Assembly (NCBI RefSeq): GCF_032884065.1 | Contig: NW_027062689.1 | Span: 310,001-374,000 of the forward strand | Origin: Artemia franciscana | Lineage: Eukaryota > Arthropoda > Branchiopoda > Anostraca > Artemiidae | Reading direction: 5' to 3' | Length of the DNA stretch: 64,000 nt | Part shown: piece by piece, positions 13,251-24,484 of the stretch | Layout: each line of letters starts with the position of its first letter | Numbering within the stretch: the first letter of the stretch is position 1 | Made by a program: the position numbers and the translations under genes | Notes under the pieces: model-generated | What the model saw: only the letters and a program-made list of their open reading frames with translations | What the model was told of the DNA's origin: nothing | Database searches by the model: none

Positions 13251-13374
13251 TCTTTTTCTCCAATTAGCCATGGCAACTTGATTTTCATTCAAAAAACAAC
13301 AGTCTCTGTTTTAGCCTTTTATTTTTGAATTAAAATCAAGTTGCCATCAAGCCATGGCTAATTGGAGACAAAGC
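13251..13374. repeat. Small fold-back repeat
   Basis: The left arm (13,251-13,296, tctttttctccaattagcca onward) is the reverse complement of 13,322-13,374, apart from a 7-base insertion and a few changes. The loop is about 25 bp. An RNA or single strand of this segment would fold into a long hairpin. Likely a MITE-like or fold-back remnant. Confidence 0.8.
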
Positions 13375-13480
13375 CAGTATGTAATGAAAAAAACAGATAT
13401 TTGAGCAAAGACCTCCGCTAACCCGCCTTCAGTGCTTAAAAAAAAGACCTGACTTGATGCCCACTTAATTGGACAATGTG

Positions 13481-13548
13481 TCTTGGCTTTTTCTACAATT
13501 GGCCATGACTTGACTTTTTCCACAACTATTCCATTTTCAATTAAAAAA
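13481..13548 (+). repeat. Third, diverged copy of the fold-back arm
   Basis: tcttggctttttctacaatt followed by ggccatgacttgactttttc resembles the left arm at 13,251-13,296 in the same orientation, and is followed by a poly-A run. A solo arm next to the complete hairpin suggests a locally duplicated element. Confidence 0.55.
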
Positions 13549-14866
13549 AAAAAAAAAAAAAAAAGACTACCCTTTGGAAGTAGGCTAAACAGAAAAAAGG
13601 AGCCATCCTATTGTACGACGAAAAGCGGAGAAGTAACTCAGAACCAATAGTCTTGGAAGTCTCAGAGCTTGTCTGAAATCCTACGATTTTAAAAGTTCAA
13701 CTCAAGACGATAGTTTTTCTATTATTCGATAGCTAAGATTCATCTTTATCCACCTAACGAATTGGTTTTAAAAGTGATTTGTTTTCTTTTAGATGTAAAA
13801 ATAAATTGAAAATTGGCTGAGAACCATCGAAAAAGAGAAAAAATTCCTATTTATAAGTGATTTTTTACAATTCTTTAAGAATAAGTTCTAGCAATATGAC
13901 TTGTGGATAGATCTGAGAAGGCAATGGGTCCGATTATATAATTTTCATGTTCTTTTGGTTCTAGGTACAGCTGTTATTGACACGAAATCGCATGTTTCAG
14001 AGGGAGCATTAATCTTAATGCTAATTTTATTGTTATTATTATTATTTTAATTGTTACTATTAGATTTTGTTAGTTTATAATTACTACATTATTTTCTCTT
14101 ATACTCTTAGCCTCTTTAATATTGAATACAAAAATGAAGCAATTTATAAGTTTTCCCCAGAGGTTGTAATAATACTTAGATGAATTAAAAAAAAGTATAG
14201 CTAAGATAACAATAATTATAGAAGCGGGGATTTTCAACCGTCAATTATTTTGATATTGTTCAAAAGTTCTTGCATGTATCCTGTCAATGATTAATACTAC
14301 ACTTCATTCCCGAGTTTTGATTACAAGATTGTCTTGACAGATTCATTTAAACCAATTTCGTTTTTATTCCAGTGCTGCTTAGTAAACTTAGTAAATGTCC
14401 ATTTTTTTCCATATTCTTTTTCATCTTGTTTTAGTCCATATTTCTTCAATAATAAATATTCAGCATACTGCTAAAGTGCACAAAGTTTGAATTTTGTCAA
14501 CTAGGGATTGCGTTTCACAAAATAATTTATCTACTCTCCGAAGCAGAAATATGGATTATAAATTCATAATTGTTTTTGCAATAAATATTGAATGTTTTTT
14601 ACGTCTTTGTAGCGAATTTATTATTTCATCTTATGTGTTACTGTTAATAGTACTCTCACATGTGCACAAAGGATAATAGTCAAACGTTTCTTTATACGAC
14701 CTGTCTTAGGTCCCATTGGCGCACACGGGAAGGGAGGGGGGAGCTTGAGGCCTGGACCCCCTTCTCATATCCTAAATTTTTGTGTAGATTTCTAAGCACT
14801 TTTTGTTCAAATTATTAAGTACAGTTTCCATTTCCCCCCCCCCCCCAACTTCTATAAATTTTTTTT
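13549..14866. other. No recognised feature; probable intron
   Basis: Poly-A tract at 13,541-13,564, then A+T-rich sequence with att-rich simple repeats near 14,030-14,060 and poly-C near 14,835. No coding or RNA gene recognised. Confidence 0.45.
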
Positions 14867-15400
14867 GGGAATATCTTTAAGAACCGTAAGTCTCTTTGAT
14901 TTATGAGTAGATACTGAATGTGCAATGACGATAGATAACAAAACTGCATATGACGCGTAATTTGGCTGTTATCATTTAGCCTTTATTTGTATTAGTTAAA
15001 CTCTGTGAAAATTCGATTTAAATTTTGAAAATACCATGAAACTTGAATATTGACTAAAATAAAGTTGTAATCCCTAATCCACATACATAATTATTGGATG
15101 CACGCTATAATCTCAATTTTGAGCAGCACGTAGCCTCCTCAGCCTCCTCTATGATTTAGCTCGGGAATATCTTAAAGAATATTAATATTTTTTTATTTTT
15201 GAGTAGGTGCTTAAATGCTGAATGTGCTGTAACGATAGATAACAAAAGTGTATGTAATGCTCAATCTGGGTGTTACCACTTGGGCTTTATTATCTGTAAA
15301 AATTATAGTTGAATTTTGAAATAGCGAGAAAGTTGAATGGTGACGAAAACAAAATTGCAATACCTCGGTTTTTTTAACTAGTTATCCAATACGATACAAG
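14867..15400. repeat. Diverged tandem duplication, about 0.25-0.3 kb unit
   Basis: The segment at about 14,867-15,115 and that at about 15,163-15,400 share ordered blocks: gggaatatct, tgagtag, aacgatagataacaaaa-like, a tttattt/tttatta block, gaattttgaaa and gttgaat. Many substitutions and small indels separate them, so this duplication is much older than the 13-kb array. Confidence 0.7.
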
Positions 15401-15649
15401 GTTGTTTTTATAATTGTTACCATTTTAATATTGTGTTAAAACCAATATTATACAAAGTGGAACAAATCGATTTATTTTTGTTTTTGTTGTATCAGCTCTG
15501 TTATGTGTTGTTAAGTAAATAGCAAATTGACAAATTTCGATTTTAAAACGGGAATAAAAAGTTTTTGTTTGGGGGGGGGAGGGGGAAGGCTACAAAAACT
15601 CAAAAATGCATCCAGAATTTGTTCATATGCATTGTGTTCCTGTTTTACG
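15401..15649. other. No recognised feature
   Basis: Short A+T-rich spacer between the old tandem duplication and the next composite; it contains a poly-G run near 15,570. Confidence 0.4.
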
Positions 15650-16965
15650 AGTTTTTTTTCCCAGGGGTGATCGTATCGACCCAGTCGTCCTAGAATGTCA
15701 CGGGAGGGTTGATTCTAGCGGAAATAAAAGTTCTAGTGCCCTTTTTAAGAGACCAAAAAATGGAGGGCACCTAGGCCCCCTCCCACGCTCATTTTTTCCC
15801 AAAAGTCACAGGATCAAAATTCTGAGATAGCCATTTTATTCACCAGAGTCAAAAAACCTAATAACTATGTCTTTGGGGACGACTTACTACCTCACAGTCT
15901 CCCTGGGAGGGGTTGCAAGTTGCAAACTTTGACCTGTGTTTACATATAGTAATGGTTACTGGGAAGTGTACGGACATTTTCAGGGGAATTTTTTTGGTTT
16001 GGGAGGGAGAGTTGAGGTGGGGGGGGGGTGGCTACGCAGGAGGATCTTTCCATGGAAAAACTTCTCATTGGGAAGAGACTTTCAATGAAGGGGGACCAGG
16101 ATTTTTTTGCATTATTTAAAAAACAAGGAAGAAATAAATATGAGAAGTTTTTTCTACTGAAAGTGAGGACCAGAATTAAAACTTAAAACGAGGAGAAATT
16201 ATTGCGCATATGCCTCGTAATGCCTCGCTCTTTACGCGAAAGTATTTTTAGTAATTTCAACTAGTTATTTTACAGCCTTTGTGATTCAAGGGTCATTCTT
16301 AAGGAATTGTGACAGAATTTAAGCTTTAGTGTAAAGAGCGAAGTATCGACGAGGGGGAACTCCCTCTTATACGCAATAAAAATATACGAATATAGCAGTT
16401 CGTTACGTAAGTTAATTCGTAAATTACGTATATTTTTTACTAAGGAAAATGTTCGTAAAACTATTAAAAGTTCTAGTTGCCTTTTTCAGTAATCAAAAAA
16501 TTAGAGAGCAGGTAGGCTTCCTCCCTCTCTCCTTTTTTCTCAAAATCTTCCGATTAAAACTATGAGAAAGCCATTTAGCCAAAAAGAAAATTAATATGCA
16601 AATTTCGTTTTAATTATTTATGTGCAGAGAGCCAAGATCAAAACATGCATGAATTAAAAAACGTCCAGAAATTAAATAAAAAAAAACAAGTTTTTTAAAT
16701 GAAAGTAAGGAGCGACATTAAAACTTAAAACGAACAGAAATTACTCCGTATATGAAAGGGGCTTTTCTTCCTCAACGCCCCGCTCTTTACGCTAAAGTTT
16801 TTTCCCTTTTAAAAAAGTAAAGCTAAGAGAAAGAGTCAAACTTTAGCGTAAAGAGGGAGGCGTTGAGGAAGAAAATCCCCTTTCATATACGGAGTAATTT
16901 CTGTTCGTTTTAAGTTTTAATGTCGCTCCTTACTTTCATTTAAAAAAACTTGTTTTTTTATTATT
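15650..16965 (+). repeat. Composite F repeat, 5'-truncated
   Basis: It starts in the body (cccaggggtgatcgtatcga) and lacks the terminal palindrome. It runs through the ctttggggacgacttacta block, module 1 (about 16,145-16,370), the spacer, and module 2 (about 16,680-16,960), a near-perfect hairpin of ctttagcgtaaagag-type arms closed by gtcgctccttactttcat. The 68-codon and 74-codon frames inside it have no protein similarity. Confidence 0.78.
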
Positions 16966-17360
16966 TAATAACTATAAAAGAAAGTGTTTATTATTAGAAG
17001 AAGAAGAAGTTTATTATTGTTTAATATTTATACAATATAAAATGCAATTTAAAATGGAATTATAATACACTTATTCTCCCTCAAAAGGCTCCATGGCCAG
17101 GGATACAAGGGGGGTACAAAAAATTACAAATAAAAACTACAATAAAAGCAATATATACAATAAAAACAATAAGTGGTATACAATAAAAGCAACAACTAAA
17201 AAAAAAGAAAAAAAGGAGAATAATAGAACATACCTGAACATAGAGAACATACCTGAGGCCTGGAAGTCAAAGAGCAGAGAAGAGAACCATGCACCAAGAA
17301 CAGAACTCAGGGGATATCAACTCCTCAGAGGAAAAAAAAGTTATTCTATTTGATTTTTTA

Positions 17361-17960
17361 TTAAATGACCCTTAAATATCCTTTTAGAAGTCCCAATGAG
17401 TGGTATCTCTGTACTAAAGAAGGTATTGAATTCCAGACCTGTTGACAAGCAATGAGGGAATTGAAATCTGATCTAATAGTAGGGGTAGACGGAATGTAGA
17501 TATTATTTGAAGAACGAAGGCTATGTGGAGCTGAATCAGAAATAAACATGGGATTTTTCCGGAGAGATTTTGGAAGATTGCCGTGAAGCTGATGAAAGAC
17601 AAAATAAGTACAAGAAATAATGTAAATAGACCGTAGAATTAAGAGCGGTGTGGGTGAAGAACGGTTGGTGTCCGTAACCAGATGCCTTGCTTTATTACAC
17701 ATAACAGAAAGTGACCGCAGCGTAGACGGAAAAGTAGACTTCCATATCATAAGAAACATATGACTAGACAAGACAGAAGAAAAGAAGTTTCAGAATAGAT
17801 CGAGGAAATGTGTGTCTAAGTTTTCGAATGATACCCAAACTCCGTGAGACCCTAATCATGGCTACATGGTTTCTGAATGAAAGATTCTCATTAAGCAGGA
17901 TACCAAGAAACCGGACCAACTAATTCTCTGGTCTACACAAGGAGCCTTGTGTTAAGCAAA
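17361..17960 (-). pseudogene. Element C RT C-terminal region (frameshifted)
   Basis: The 136-codon frame ending at 17,361 encodes the domain after RT: SSNNIYIPSTPTIRSDFNSL, VWNSIPSL and a terminal LLKGYLRVI, a pattern common at the end of many non-LTR ORF2 proteins. Upstream in another frame lie a GFLGILLNENLSFRNHVAMI-like thumb sequence and IIRKLRHTFPRSIL, so at least one frameshift occurs near 17,770. The catalytic YxDD box is absent. Confidence 0.75.
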
Positions 17961-17963
17961 AGC

Positions 17964-18464
17964 TTAACGAACATCCAAAAATAAAGCTGCCGGGATATGA
18001 CCAGAATCTATGGACGAATGAATGATATTCCAGAAAGCTGCGCAAGCATGCTCCGTAGAGTGACTCGCTTGGAATCCAAACTGGAAATCATGCAAAACTT
18101 CTTTTACATCCAGAAAACTTAAAAGTCTGGATAGCATGGCCTTCTCAGAAATTTTGCTGAAAACAAATAGGAGAGAAATTGACCTATAATTAGAAGGATC
18201 ACTCAGAGAACCATCTTTATACAGCACTATAGCCTTAGCTCGCTTGAGAGATTCAGAGAAAATTCCTTTTTCGAAAGACAGATTGACAAGCTTAGTCAAT
18301 GGTAACAGAACAGCAGGCACAATGACACGGATAATCCTTGTAGGAATTTTGTCTGGTCATAAAGAGGATTATCCTTTAAGAGCATTCCCCATACGAGCTA
18401 CCTCAAATTCAGTAACAGAATGCAAGACCATCGACTTTAAACATGAGGGTCCAAGAAAGGCTCT
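17964..18464 (-). pseudogene. Element C RT fingers/palm start, internally deleted
   Basis: It encodes KIPTRIIRVIVPAVLLPLTK, GIFSESLKRAKAIVLYKDGS, NYRSISLL, SKISEKAMLSRL and FQFGFQASHSTEHA, ending at ALFLDVR. That is motif A, whose Asp is present. The next codons are a stop and already belong to the thumb. The roughly 150-200 residues that should hold motifs B and C (YxDD) have been deleted at about 17,960. Confidence 0.78.
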
Positions 18465-19204
18465 CTAATCGCAACGAGAAGAAGCAGAGCTTGCAGAGGA
18501 AGTAGTTGCCTTCCCTATATCAGCAAAATAAGAGGTAAGCTCTAGCTGAACATCTGCATCTCCTTGAACGGTTTTACCATCGAGTACAAGCATTGATGGA
18601 ACTGAAGGCAGAGGAGGAGTAGGTCTAAGAACTGAATTAATTAAATACCTTGTCTTCCTTACATCCTTCCAGCATTCAGAAAATTTCTTATGATAATACT
18701 GATACTTTGCCTTCCGACATAAAGATTTAAATATACTCCTATAGGTCTTGAAATGTTCGTTATGAGCTACAGATGATGAAGCTTTGTAAATCTTCCACAA
18801 ATAGTTTTTCCTTTTCCAACTTTTATGGAAACCTGAACTCATACATGGATTCAGTGATGCTATTCTTTTCGAAGTATGGGGCGCTGGACCCTGATTGCAA
18901 ATTTTCAGGATTCCTTCTTTCACTAAATCATAAAAGGAATCAAAAGAGCGGTTAAAATCTGAATCAGAAACCAAACTGTCCCATGGTAGATAAGCCAGAC
19001 GAGAATTAAGTAGACTTAGCTCAGTATCACCATAACAGAAAAATGGAAGAGTAGATGGTGATGCTATACGCTGCGCTTGATCAACACTCTTACATTGGGA
19101 AATAGTGGGAAAAGGATCAGAAATATCACTAACCAGCACCAAATTATCTAAGACATCTAGTGACGAAAAAATATTATCAATAAGAGACGCCTGCGTGATT
19201 TAAT
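18465..19204 (-). pseudogene. Element C endonuclease end and linker
   Basis: A 225-codon frame: LVLVSDISDPFPTI (the endonuclease SDH-type motif with His replaced by Pro), then a basic linker (KSWKRKNYLWKIY, CRKAKYQYYHKKF) and the LPSVPSMLVLDGKTVQGD segment preceding RT. The SDH histidine is part of the APE-type active site, so its loss alone would inactivate the nuclease. Confidence 0.72.
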
Positions 19205-19560
19205 CTCAGAGCATTGATTTAATCTCAATAAAAAGGGATTCAAAGATTCCTTCCTCATTTTTTCTCAAATCACTTTGGACATTATATGTAAGACGATCAG
19301 CAATATAAAGGACAACACCACCTCTCGCCATCTGTTTCCTAGCCTGCCTCTCAATTCTATATCCCGGAATATCTAAAAGGATATCCTTTTTTGAATCTAG
19401 GAAAGTTTCACATAATCCTATAACATAAGGAGTTCCACCACTTCAGCTCATCAAAAGACGAGCAAAATCCCTGAATGTTAAGATGAAGTACAGAGTAAAT
19501 ATCATCACGTTTAGAGGAGGTAGAACCATTTAAATGCGAAACATACTTACTTTTATTGGC
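19205..19560 (-). pseudogene. Element C endonuclease N-terminal part
   Basis: It encodes YSVLHLNIQGFCSSFDELK, then (after a frame slip) YVIGLCETFLDSKKDILLDI, PGYRIERQARKQMARGGVVL and YIADRL. This is the start of an APE-type endonuclease: an LNIQG-like first strand, the catalytic Glu in CETF and the GGV strand. The middle, with the GDFN box, is missing, so a second internal deletion lies near 19,200. Confidence 0.72.
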
Positions 19561-19605
19561 CGAATTAGAATCAATATTCTTCAGATTGAATTATCTACTT
19601 CCAAT

Positions 19606-20715
19606 TTAATTATTAATTTTATTTTCAATATCTAAAGGATTATTTTGTAATTCAATTAAACGTTCCCCCAAAGACTTGATACCAACCTGGTCACCAATAG
19701 AAATCATCAATTTACTCATGGTGGATGGCAGTTCCGCTCCATGACCAAACCCACCAGACCAAAGGTATAAGGAAAAAATATAAGGAAAGAAAAGTAAAAA
19801 ATAGCATAAACGAGGTAAGGATAAATAAGAAAAAGCAGGGAAAAAGAAACAAGGAAAAACCAAGAAACAAACAAATAATCAGCACTGGTAATTTAATCGC
19901 GAAAGAACCATGTATATGCCAAGATATGAAATTTATCACAGGAGTCATTGGCCCACGGTTCTACGGTTTTTAGGGCAGTTAATGCTGTAGCACGTATGGC
20001 CTGGAGCTTTAAAACTAACACAAAAAGGACTGTTCTTATACGGGGATTCAAATTTAAACTTATGGTCATTAGCTTTGCATTTTGAGCAGAGAGTAGTGTT
20101 TGTGCAGTTTGCTGCAAGGTGGCCAGTCAAGGTGGCCAGTCATCTGGCAGTTAAAGCATCGACGAGGCAAAAAAAAAACTCCTGGGTGGATAGTCAGTCA
20201 TAGCCGATTTTCACTGATTCTTGAAGGAACTGGTCTAATTCTTTTCTTAATTTGAAATACACTTTGAATGTGCGTGACGCACCACACTTAGCTGTTTTGA
20301 AACATTTTGGGATTAATTCCTTCAGTGACGAGTCGACTAGTTCGTCCGGTACATGTTTAATAACAGTAACAAAAGCAGGCTCTTTAAGTGTAGCATTTAG
20401 AGTGGGGTCAGAGAGCTTTGCCTTTTCAACAATTAGACTAGCAGTTTCTTTCCATTCATTCTTGCCATGGTGTAGCTCAGATACATCGCTGCCAGGGCTA
20501 GGACAAAGACTGTCTATAAATGCTTGGCACTCAGTTGGGCCTTTTAGCTCTTTTGGAGTTTTTTTTTTTTTAGTATTACAGCATTCGAGGGTTTAGGCAT
20601 TGAGTCATGACTTTGGGGCAAGACCAGTGACTGGTCAGAGAGACTACTTGAAGGGTGAGATATGTTTGCCAGAACGCTGTCAAATTTACGGGATAACTCA
20701 TTGATCATTGTTTAA
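19606..20715 (-). pseudogene. Element C ORF1 (gag-like, CCHC knuckles), broken
   Basis: Frames pieced across 20,715-19,606 give a gag-like protein. An N-terminal region (INELSRKFDSVLANI) precedes a central domain ending KLRKELDQFLQESVKIGYD. Then come Cys/His knuckles: CFNCQMTGHL, NTTLCSKCKANDHKF and FCVSFKAPGHTCYSINCPK, the last lacking one Cys. An in-frame TGA, an A-run frameshift near 20,570 and a small local duplication near 20,125 (repeated ggccagtcaaggtggccagt) break it. ORF1 proteins of this type bind element RNA. Confidence 0.7.
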
Positions 20716-21052
20716 CTATAAATATCATTGTTTAACTATAAAACTATATATTAACTATAAACTATATGTTAATTATAACTATTCATTAAACTTTTAACTG
20801 TAAAACTATACATTAACTATAAAACCATATATTAACTATAACTATATATTAACTTTTAACTATAAAACTATAAAAGAACGCTAAGCTTTTAACTATAAAA
20901 GAAAGGTTTTGAATATAAAACTATATATTAACTATAAAACTATACAGTAACTATAACTATACATTAAGCTTTTAACGATAAAAACTATAAAAGCAAAACT
21001 AAACTTTTAACTGTAAATGAAAGCTTTTCACTATAAAACTATACATTAACTA
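20705..21052. repeat. AT-rich minisatellite (ttaactataaaactata-like)
   Basis: Imperfect repeats of ttaactataaaactata, with variants such as aacttttaactgtaaa, fill about 350 bp. They sit exactly between the 5' end of element C and the 3' end of element A. May be derived from an element end or be an independent expansion. Confidence 0.85.
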
Positions 21053-21181
21053 TAGAATAGAATAGAATATATTTATTCACTACAATAGCCGGAGCTAGCA
21101 TTAGCATGTCATGACAAAAATAATTTTTACCTTCAAAAACACTCACAGGAAAATTAAAACAAACAATATATTAATCAAACA

Positions 21182-23176
21182 TTAAATATTAGTCGCGTCA
21201 ATATTATTAAAATGACGGGTAAAATATGGAACAAATGATTTGCGATATCTCTCAGTACTATATGCTGAGCAAGTCAGTAACTGTGGACAATTGCTTTTTA
21301 TTTGTCGAAGTCTAGTAACTGGTCCTCCAGTTGGGAGGCTCGCAAAGTTGGGTAGTAGACGACAATGAGCTGGGGAATTTAAACAATTTAGTCCAAATCT
21401 ATATGTTAAGCCATGTCTACGACTATCAAGTGAGTCCAAATTGAGTTGTTTCAGTGCATCTTCGTAAGTTGAGTAGTTTTGTCCAAGTATAATTTTTACA
21501 GCTCTTTTTTGTATCGTCTCAAGTCTATCTGTTTGATCTTTTGTCAATCCCGGATGCCAAGCAGGGCATGCATACTCAAGAGAAGGTCTAACATAGCTGC
21601 AGTATACAGACTTTAAAACCTCAGTTGGTGTACCAAATCTTTTTAGGTTGGAAAATGAATGTAAAAGCGAGGCGCCTTTTTTAGTCAGATAGTCAACATG
21701 CGAATTCCATCTTAAATCATCGTCCAAAAGAATCCCAAGTATTTTAACAGTTTTCTTTGTTGGCAGTATGGAATTATGAGAAGAGTGGTTGTTACCCTTT
21801 AGGAAGGAAAATGTCATATAAGAGCTCTTAGTTTCACTGACCGCCAGTTTTACCTTTCCTAATTCAGCTTTTAGATCATGATAGATTTTGATCAAGTCAG
21901 ACTGTTCAGTAGTCGGAGGGCTTAGTCGCAGTGATAAAACAGTTAAATCATCAGCAAATTTAAAACGCTCACGTATTGTTGTTAAAATACGGTTAAAAAC
22001 AATAAGAAAAGAAAGCGGGCCTAATTTAGTCCCTTGTGGCGAACCACAAAAAATATTTACAAATTCAGATGGCTCATGATCAGGAAGTTGGACACACTGA
22101 GATCTTTCAAAAAGAAAACTAGCTAGCATTCGTACAACAAATGGACGGGCACCCATAGCCTTTGCTTCTTCCACAACTACATTATGATCAAGACTATCAA
22201 AAGCCTTAACTATGTCTGCAAATAATGCTTCAACATAGGCCCCATTATTCTCTAAGTGCTTAAGGATAGTATCCGATAATGCAACCAAATAATGAACAGT
22301 ACTATGCCCGGATCTAAATCCAAATTGTTGGGGATCAATATTATCTTTTATGTCCTCAAATAAACAATCAAAAATAAAACTTTCAAATACTTTTGAGAGA
22401 GCTGGAGTTTTCGAAATCGGCCTCATCTCGGTTATATCTTTAGGTGCCTTGCATTTGGGGATTGGCGTTACATATGCCTGTTTAAAAATACATGGGAAAA
22501 CACCATCAATAAAACACTGGTTAAAAATTGCCGTTAAAGGAGTAGATAAAAGATCAGCACACTCAATAATCAATTTAATTGGTATCTCACTAGGATAACT
22601 AGACTTACGAGAATCAAGTGCCTTTAACTTTTTAGCAACTGAACAAATCTCTAGTATAGGGATATTTGAAACTGAATCATTCGGTGGTAATGTTCTTAGT
22701 TGCGGATGAATTTTATAAACAGATGCAAAAAAGTTATTAATTTCACTAGGTAACAGGGGTTTACCATTGACATCTCTCACTTCAACTCTGGTTACTTTTT
22801 TCCCGATAATGTTCTGAACTAAGTCATGGAACTTCCTTGGGTTGGATTTATATATTTTGCTTATTATTTTAGACCCATACTGCTTGCGAGAACATCTTAT
22901 TTTATATACAATTAAATTTCTTACTCTTTTGAAATCTTTTACGGATCCAGTTAAATGCAATTCGTTCCTCACTTTTATCAGATTCCGAATCTCTTGAGTA
23001 ATCCATGGTTTATCATTAGATCTCACATATATTTTTTTTTGTGGGAAAATTTCACAGTATTTTTCGAATAGTTCCTTACAGAATAAACTTGCCATTTTGT
23101 CACCGTCAGACAATGAGAGAATATCACGCCAGTCACGATCTGTGAGCCAATTCTTGTAGAGATTTACTAGTTCAGG
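21182..23176 (-). pseudogene. Element A reverse transcriptase half of ORF2
   Basis: From a TTG at 23,113 the open stretch is 643 codons. Visible: a basic linker (KPWITQEIRNLIKVRNELH), RT fingers (YVTPIPKCKAPKDITEMRPI), FGFRSGHST (about 264-272), motif A ALFADIVKAFDSLDH (Asp about 300), motif B GSPQGTKLGP (about 357-366), motif C FADD (386-389), and a thumb/C-terminal region with LGILLDDDLRWNSHVDYLTK and LEYACPAWHPG. All catalytic Asp residues are present. It is in the same frame as the upstream endonuclease and separated only by TAA at 23,177-23,179, so no separate start codon is needed: it is the second half of one ORF2. Confidence 0.88.
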
Positions 23177-24199
23177 TTAGAAAGGCCTGTACACCACACT
23201 ATTTATTTGTCGATTTGGGATAAAATGATTGGGTGTCCAAGCAACACACAAGTGATCACTCGATCCTAATGGGGGTAATGTAACTGGAGTATTATAATAT
23301 TCAGGACAGTTGTTAAAAATGAGATCCAACATACGGTTACCTCTTGTGGGCACATTCACAACCTGCTTAAGTGATAGTGAATTGCTTAGCCATTTGGCAT
23401 CTAAGTCATTAAAGTCACCACACATTATGATACCAGCATTAGGATACAAAGATCGTACATTGTCAGTGCAATTCTGTAAGTAATTCACAAGGTCTTTACG
23501 ATAGGGGCCACGGGGCGGATAGTAAACAACACATATCACCAGTGATGCCACTTCCTTGGGAAGCTTCTTAGGCCTGCACCACAACCATAATACTGCAAAA
23601 CCATGCTTATTTGGTATATTACTAAAAGTGAGAACTCGATTTCTTATAGACGATCGACAAATAATACCAACACCACCACCATGTGTTACTGAAATATCAT
23701 TGGGTGTCACTCTAGGTTTGAAATAGGTATCATATCCTTCAAATGCTACAACATCTTCAGTCGCGGACCATGATTCACAGATACAAGCAATGTCAACCAG
23801 TTTATTCTTCAAGCAAAGTTCAACCTCTTCTAATTTGTTCATAAGTGACCGGACATTTGATAATAGTATTTTCGGAAATATATAGGGATGAAAGGGGGGC
23901 TTTACACTGCAGTCTCGAATCTCCTTGCCAACACATTGAATCGGTTCCAAGTTGGGATACTCGGAAGACATGGTTTGAGGGGTGGGTGAATCTTTGATTT
24001 CTTTGAAATTCCAAATTGGTTGGTTGTTAGTACTGGATATATTGTCGGAAGGCTGGCAGATGTTGGTTCTTACCAGTTTCTCCAAGTTTTCACGAGGAGT
24101 GGCTGGTATGAGGGGGGAGGGATCTGCATTGGCTGATTTAAGACAGGTGGTTTGAGCTTCAAACTCATAAGTGGGACTGTAAACTGTTGTCTTTGGCAT
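23177..24199 (-). pseudogene. Element A endonuclease half of ORF2 (ends at in-frame TAA)
   Basis: It encodes an N-terminal extension, then an APE-type endonuclease: LLSNVRSLMNKLEEVELCL, CICESW (catalytic Glu), THGGGVGIICRSS, VICVVYYPPRGP, IIMCGDFNDLDAKW (Asp/Asn active-site box) and LGSSDHLCVAW (SDH). These enzymes nick target DNA to prime reverse transcription. The frame ends at TAA 23,177-23,179 and resumes in the same frame as RT. The array unit boundary cuts this gene after VVY at 23,521. Confidence 0.88.
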
Positions 24200-24384
24200 C
24201 CATGTTTTAACAGAGGTGGGATTTTTCGCTCCCCGTTTTTTGAACTTCGCAATTCAGTATTGGAGCGTAGCTTTTTCCTTCTGTGGGAAGTGAGATGCAC
24301 ATTAGGACAACAGTTCATGAAACAAAGGCCATGAGCAAATTTTTTACACAGAGATCTGTGAGGCAGAATACAACTCTTGAACAT
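24070..24384 (-). CDS. Cys/His-rich frame at the 5' end of element A
   Basis: A 104-codon frame, offset from ORF2 and overlapping its first 130 bases, begins MFKSCILPHRSLCKKFAHGL and continues CFMNCCPNVH. The Cys/His spacing could be a zinc-binding end of ORF1. Upstream it is stopped, so this is at most an ORF1 tail. Copies at 37,254-37,568 and 50,447-50,761 differ by a few substitutions. Confidence 0.35.
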   Translation of the reverse strand: MFKSCILPHRSLCKKFAHGLCFMNCCPNVHLTSHRRKKLRSNTELRSSKNGERKIPPLLKHGCQRQQFTVPLMSLKLKPPVLNQPMQIPPPSYQPLLVKTWRNW

Positions 24385-24484
24385 AACATATACCCTTTCC
24401 TTACCTGGCTTATAGGGGAATTTCAGGGACCCTTGGCTCCGTCAAAGGATGGCCTACTCAGTGATTGACCTTCTTGTCTCCTTT

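Larger units (their letters stand above)
16996..20720 (-). mobile_element. Element C: decayed two-ORF non-LTR retrotransposon
   Basis: A nearly full-length but broken element on the minus strand: ORF1 with zinc knuckles (about 19,890-20,715), endonuclease start (19,205-19,560), endonuclease-RT linker (18,465-19,142), RT fingers (17,964-18,320) and RT C-terminus (17,361-17,960). The 3' end is an aataaac-containing UTR followed by a (TTC)n tail at 16,997-17,010, the short 3' repeat expected of target-primed reverse transcription. The clade is uncertain: the QFGF and NYRSISLL RT with CCHC ORF1 fits the large Jockey/I-like assemblage. Confidence 0.82.
21053..24480 (-). mobile_element. Element A: CR1-group non-LTR retrotransposon
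   Basis: The most complete retroelement outside the array. It has a 3' tail of (TATTC)n on the minus strand at 21,053-21,073, a short 3' UTR (21,074-21,181), one endonuclease-RT frame (24,199-21,182) and a Cys/His-rich 5' segment up to about 24,480. The pentamer tail and the SPQGTKLGP RT motif suit the CR1/L2/Daphne assemblage. The array's left breakpoint (23,521) lies inside this element; only its first part is repeated in copies 2 and 3. Confidence 0.85.
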
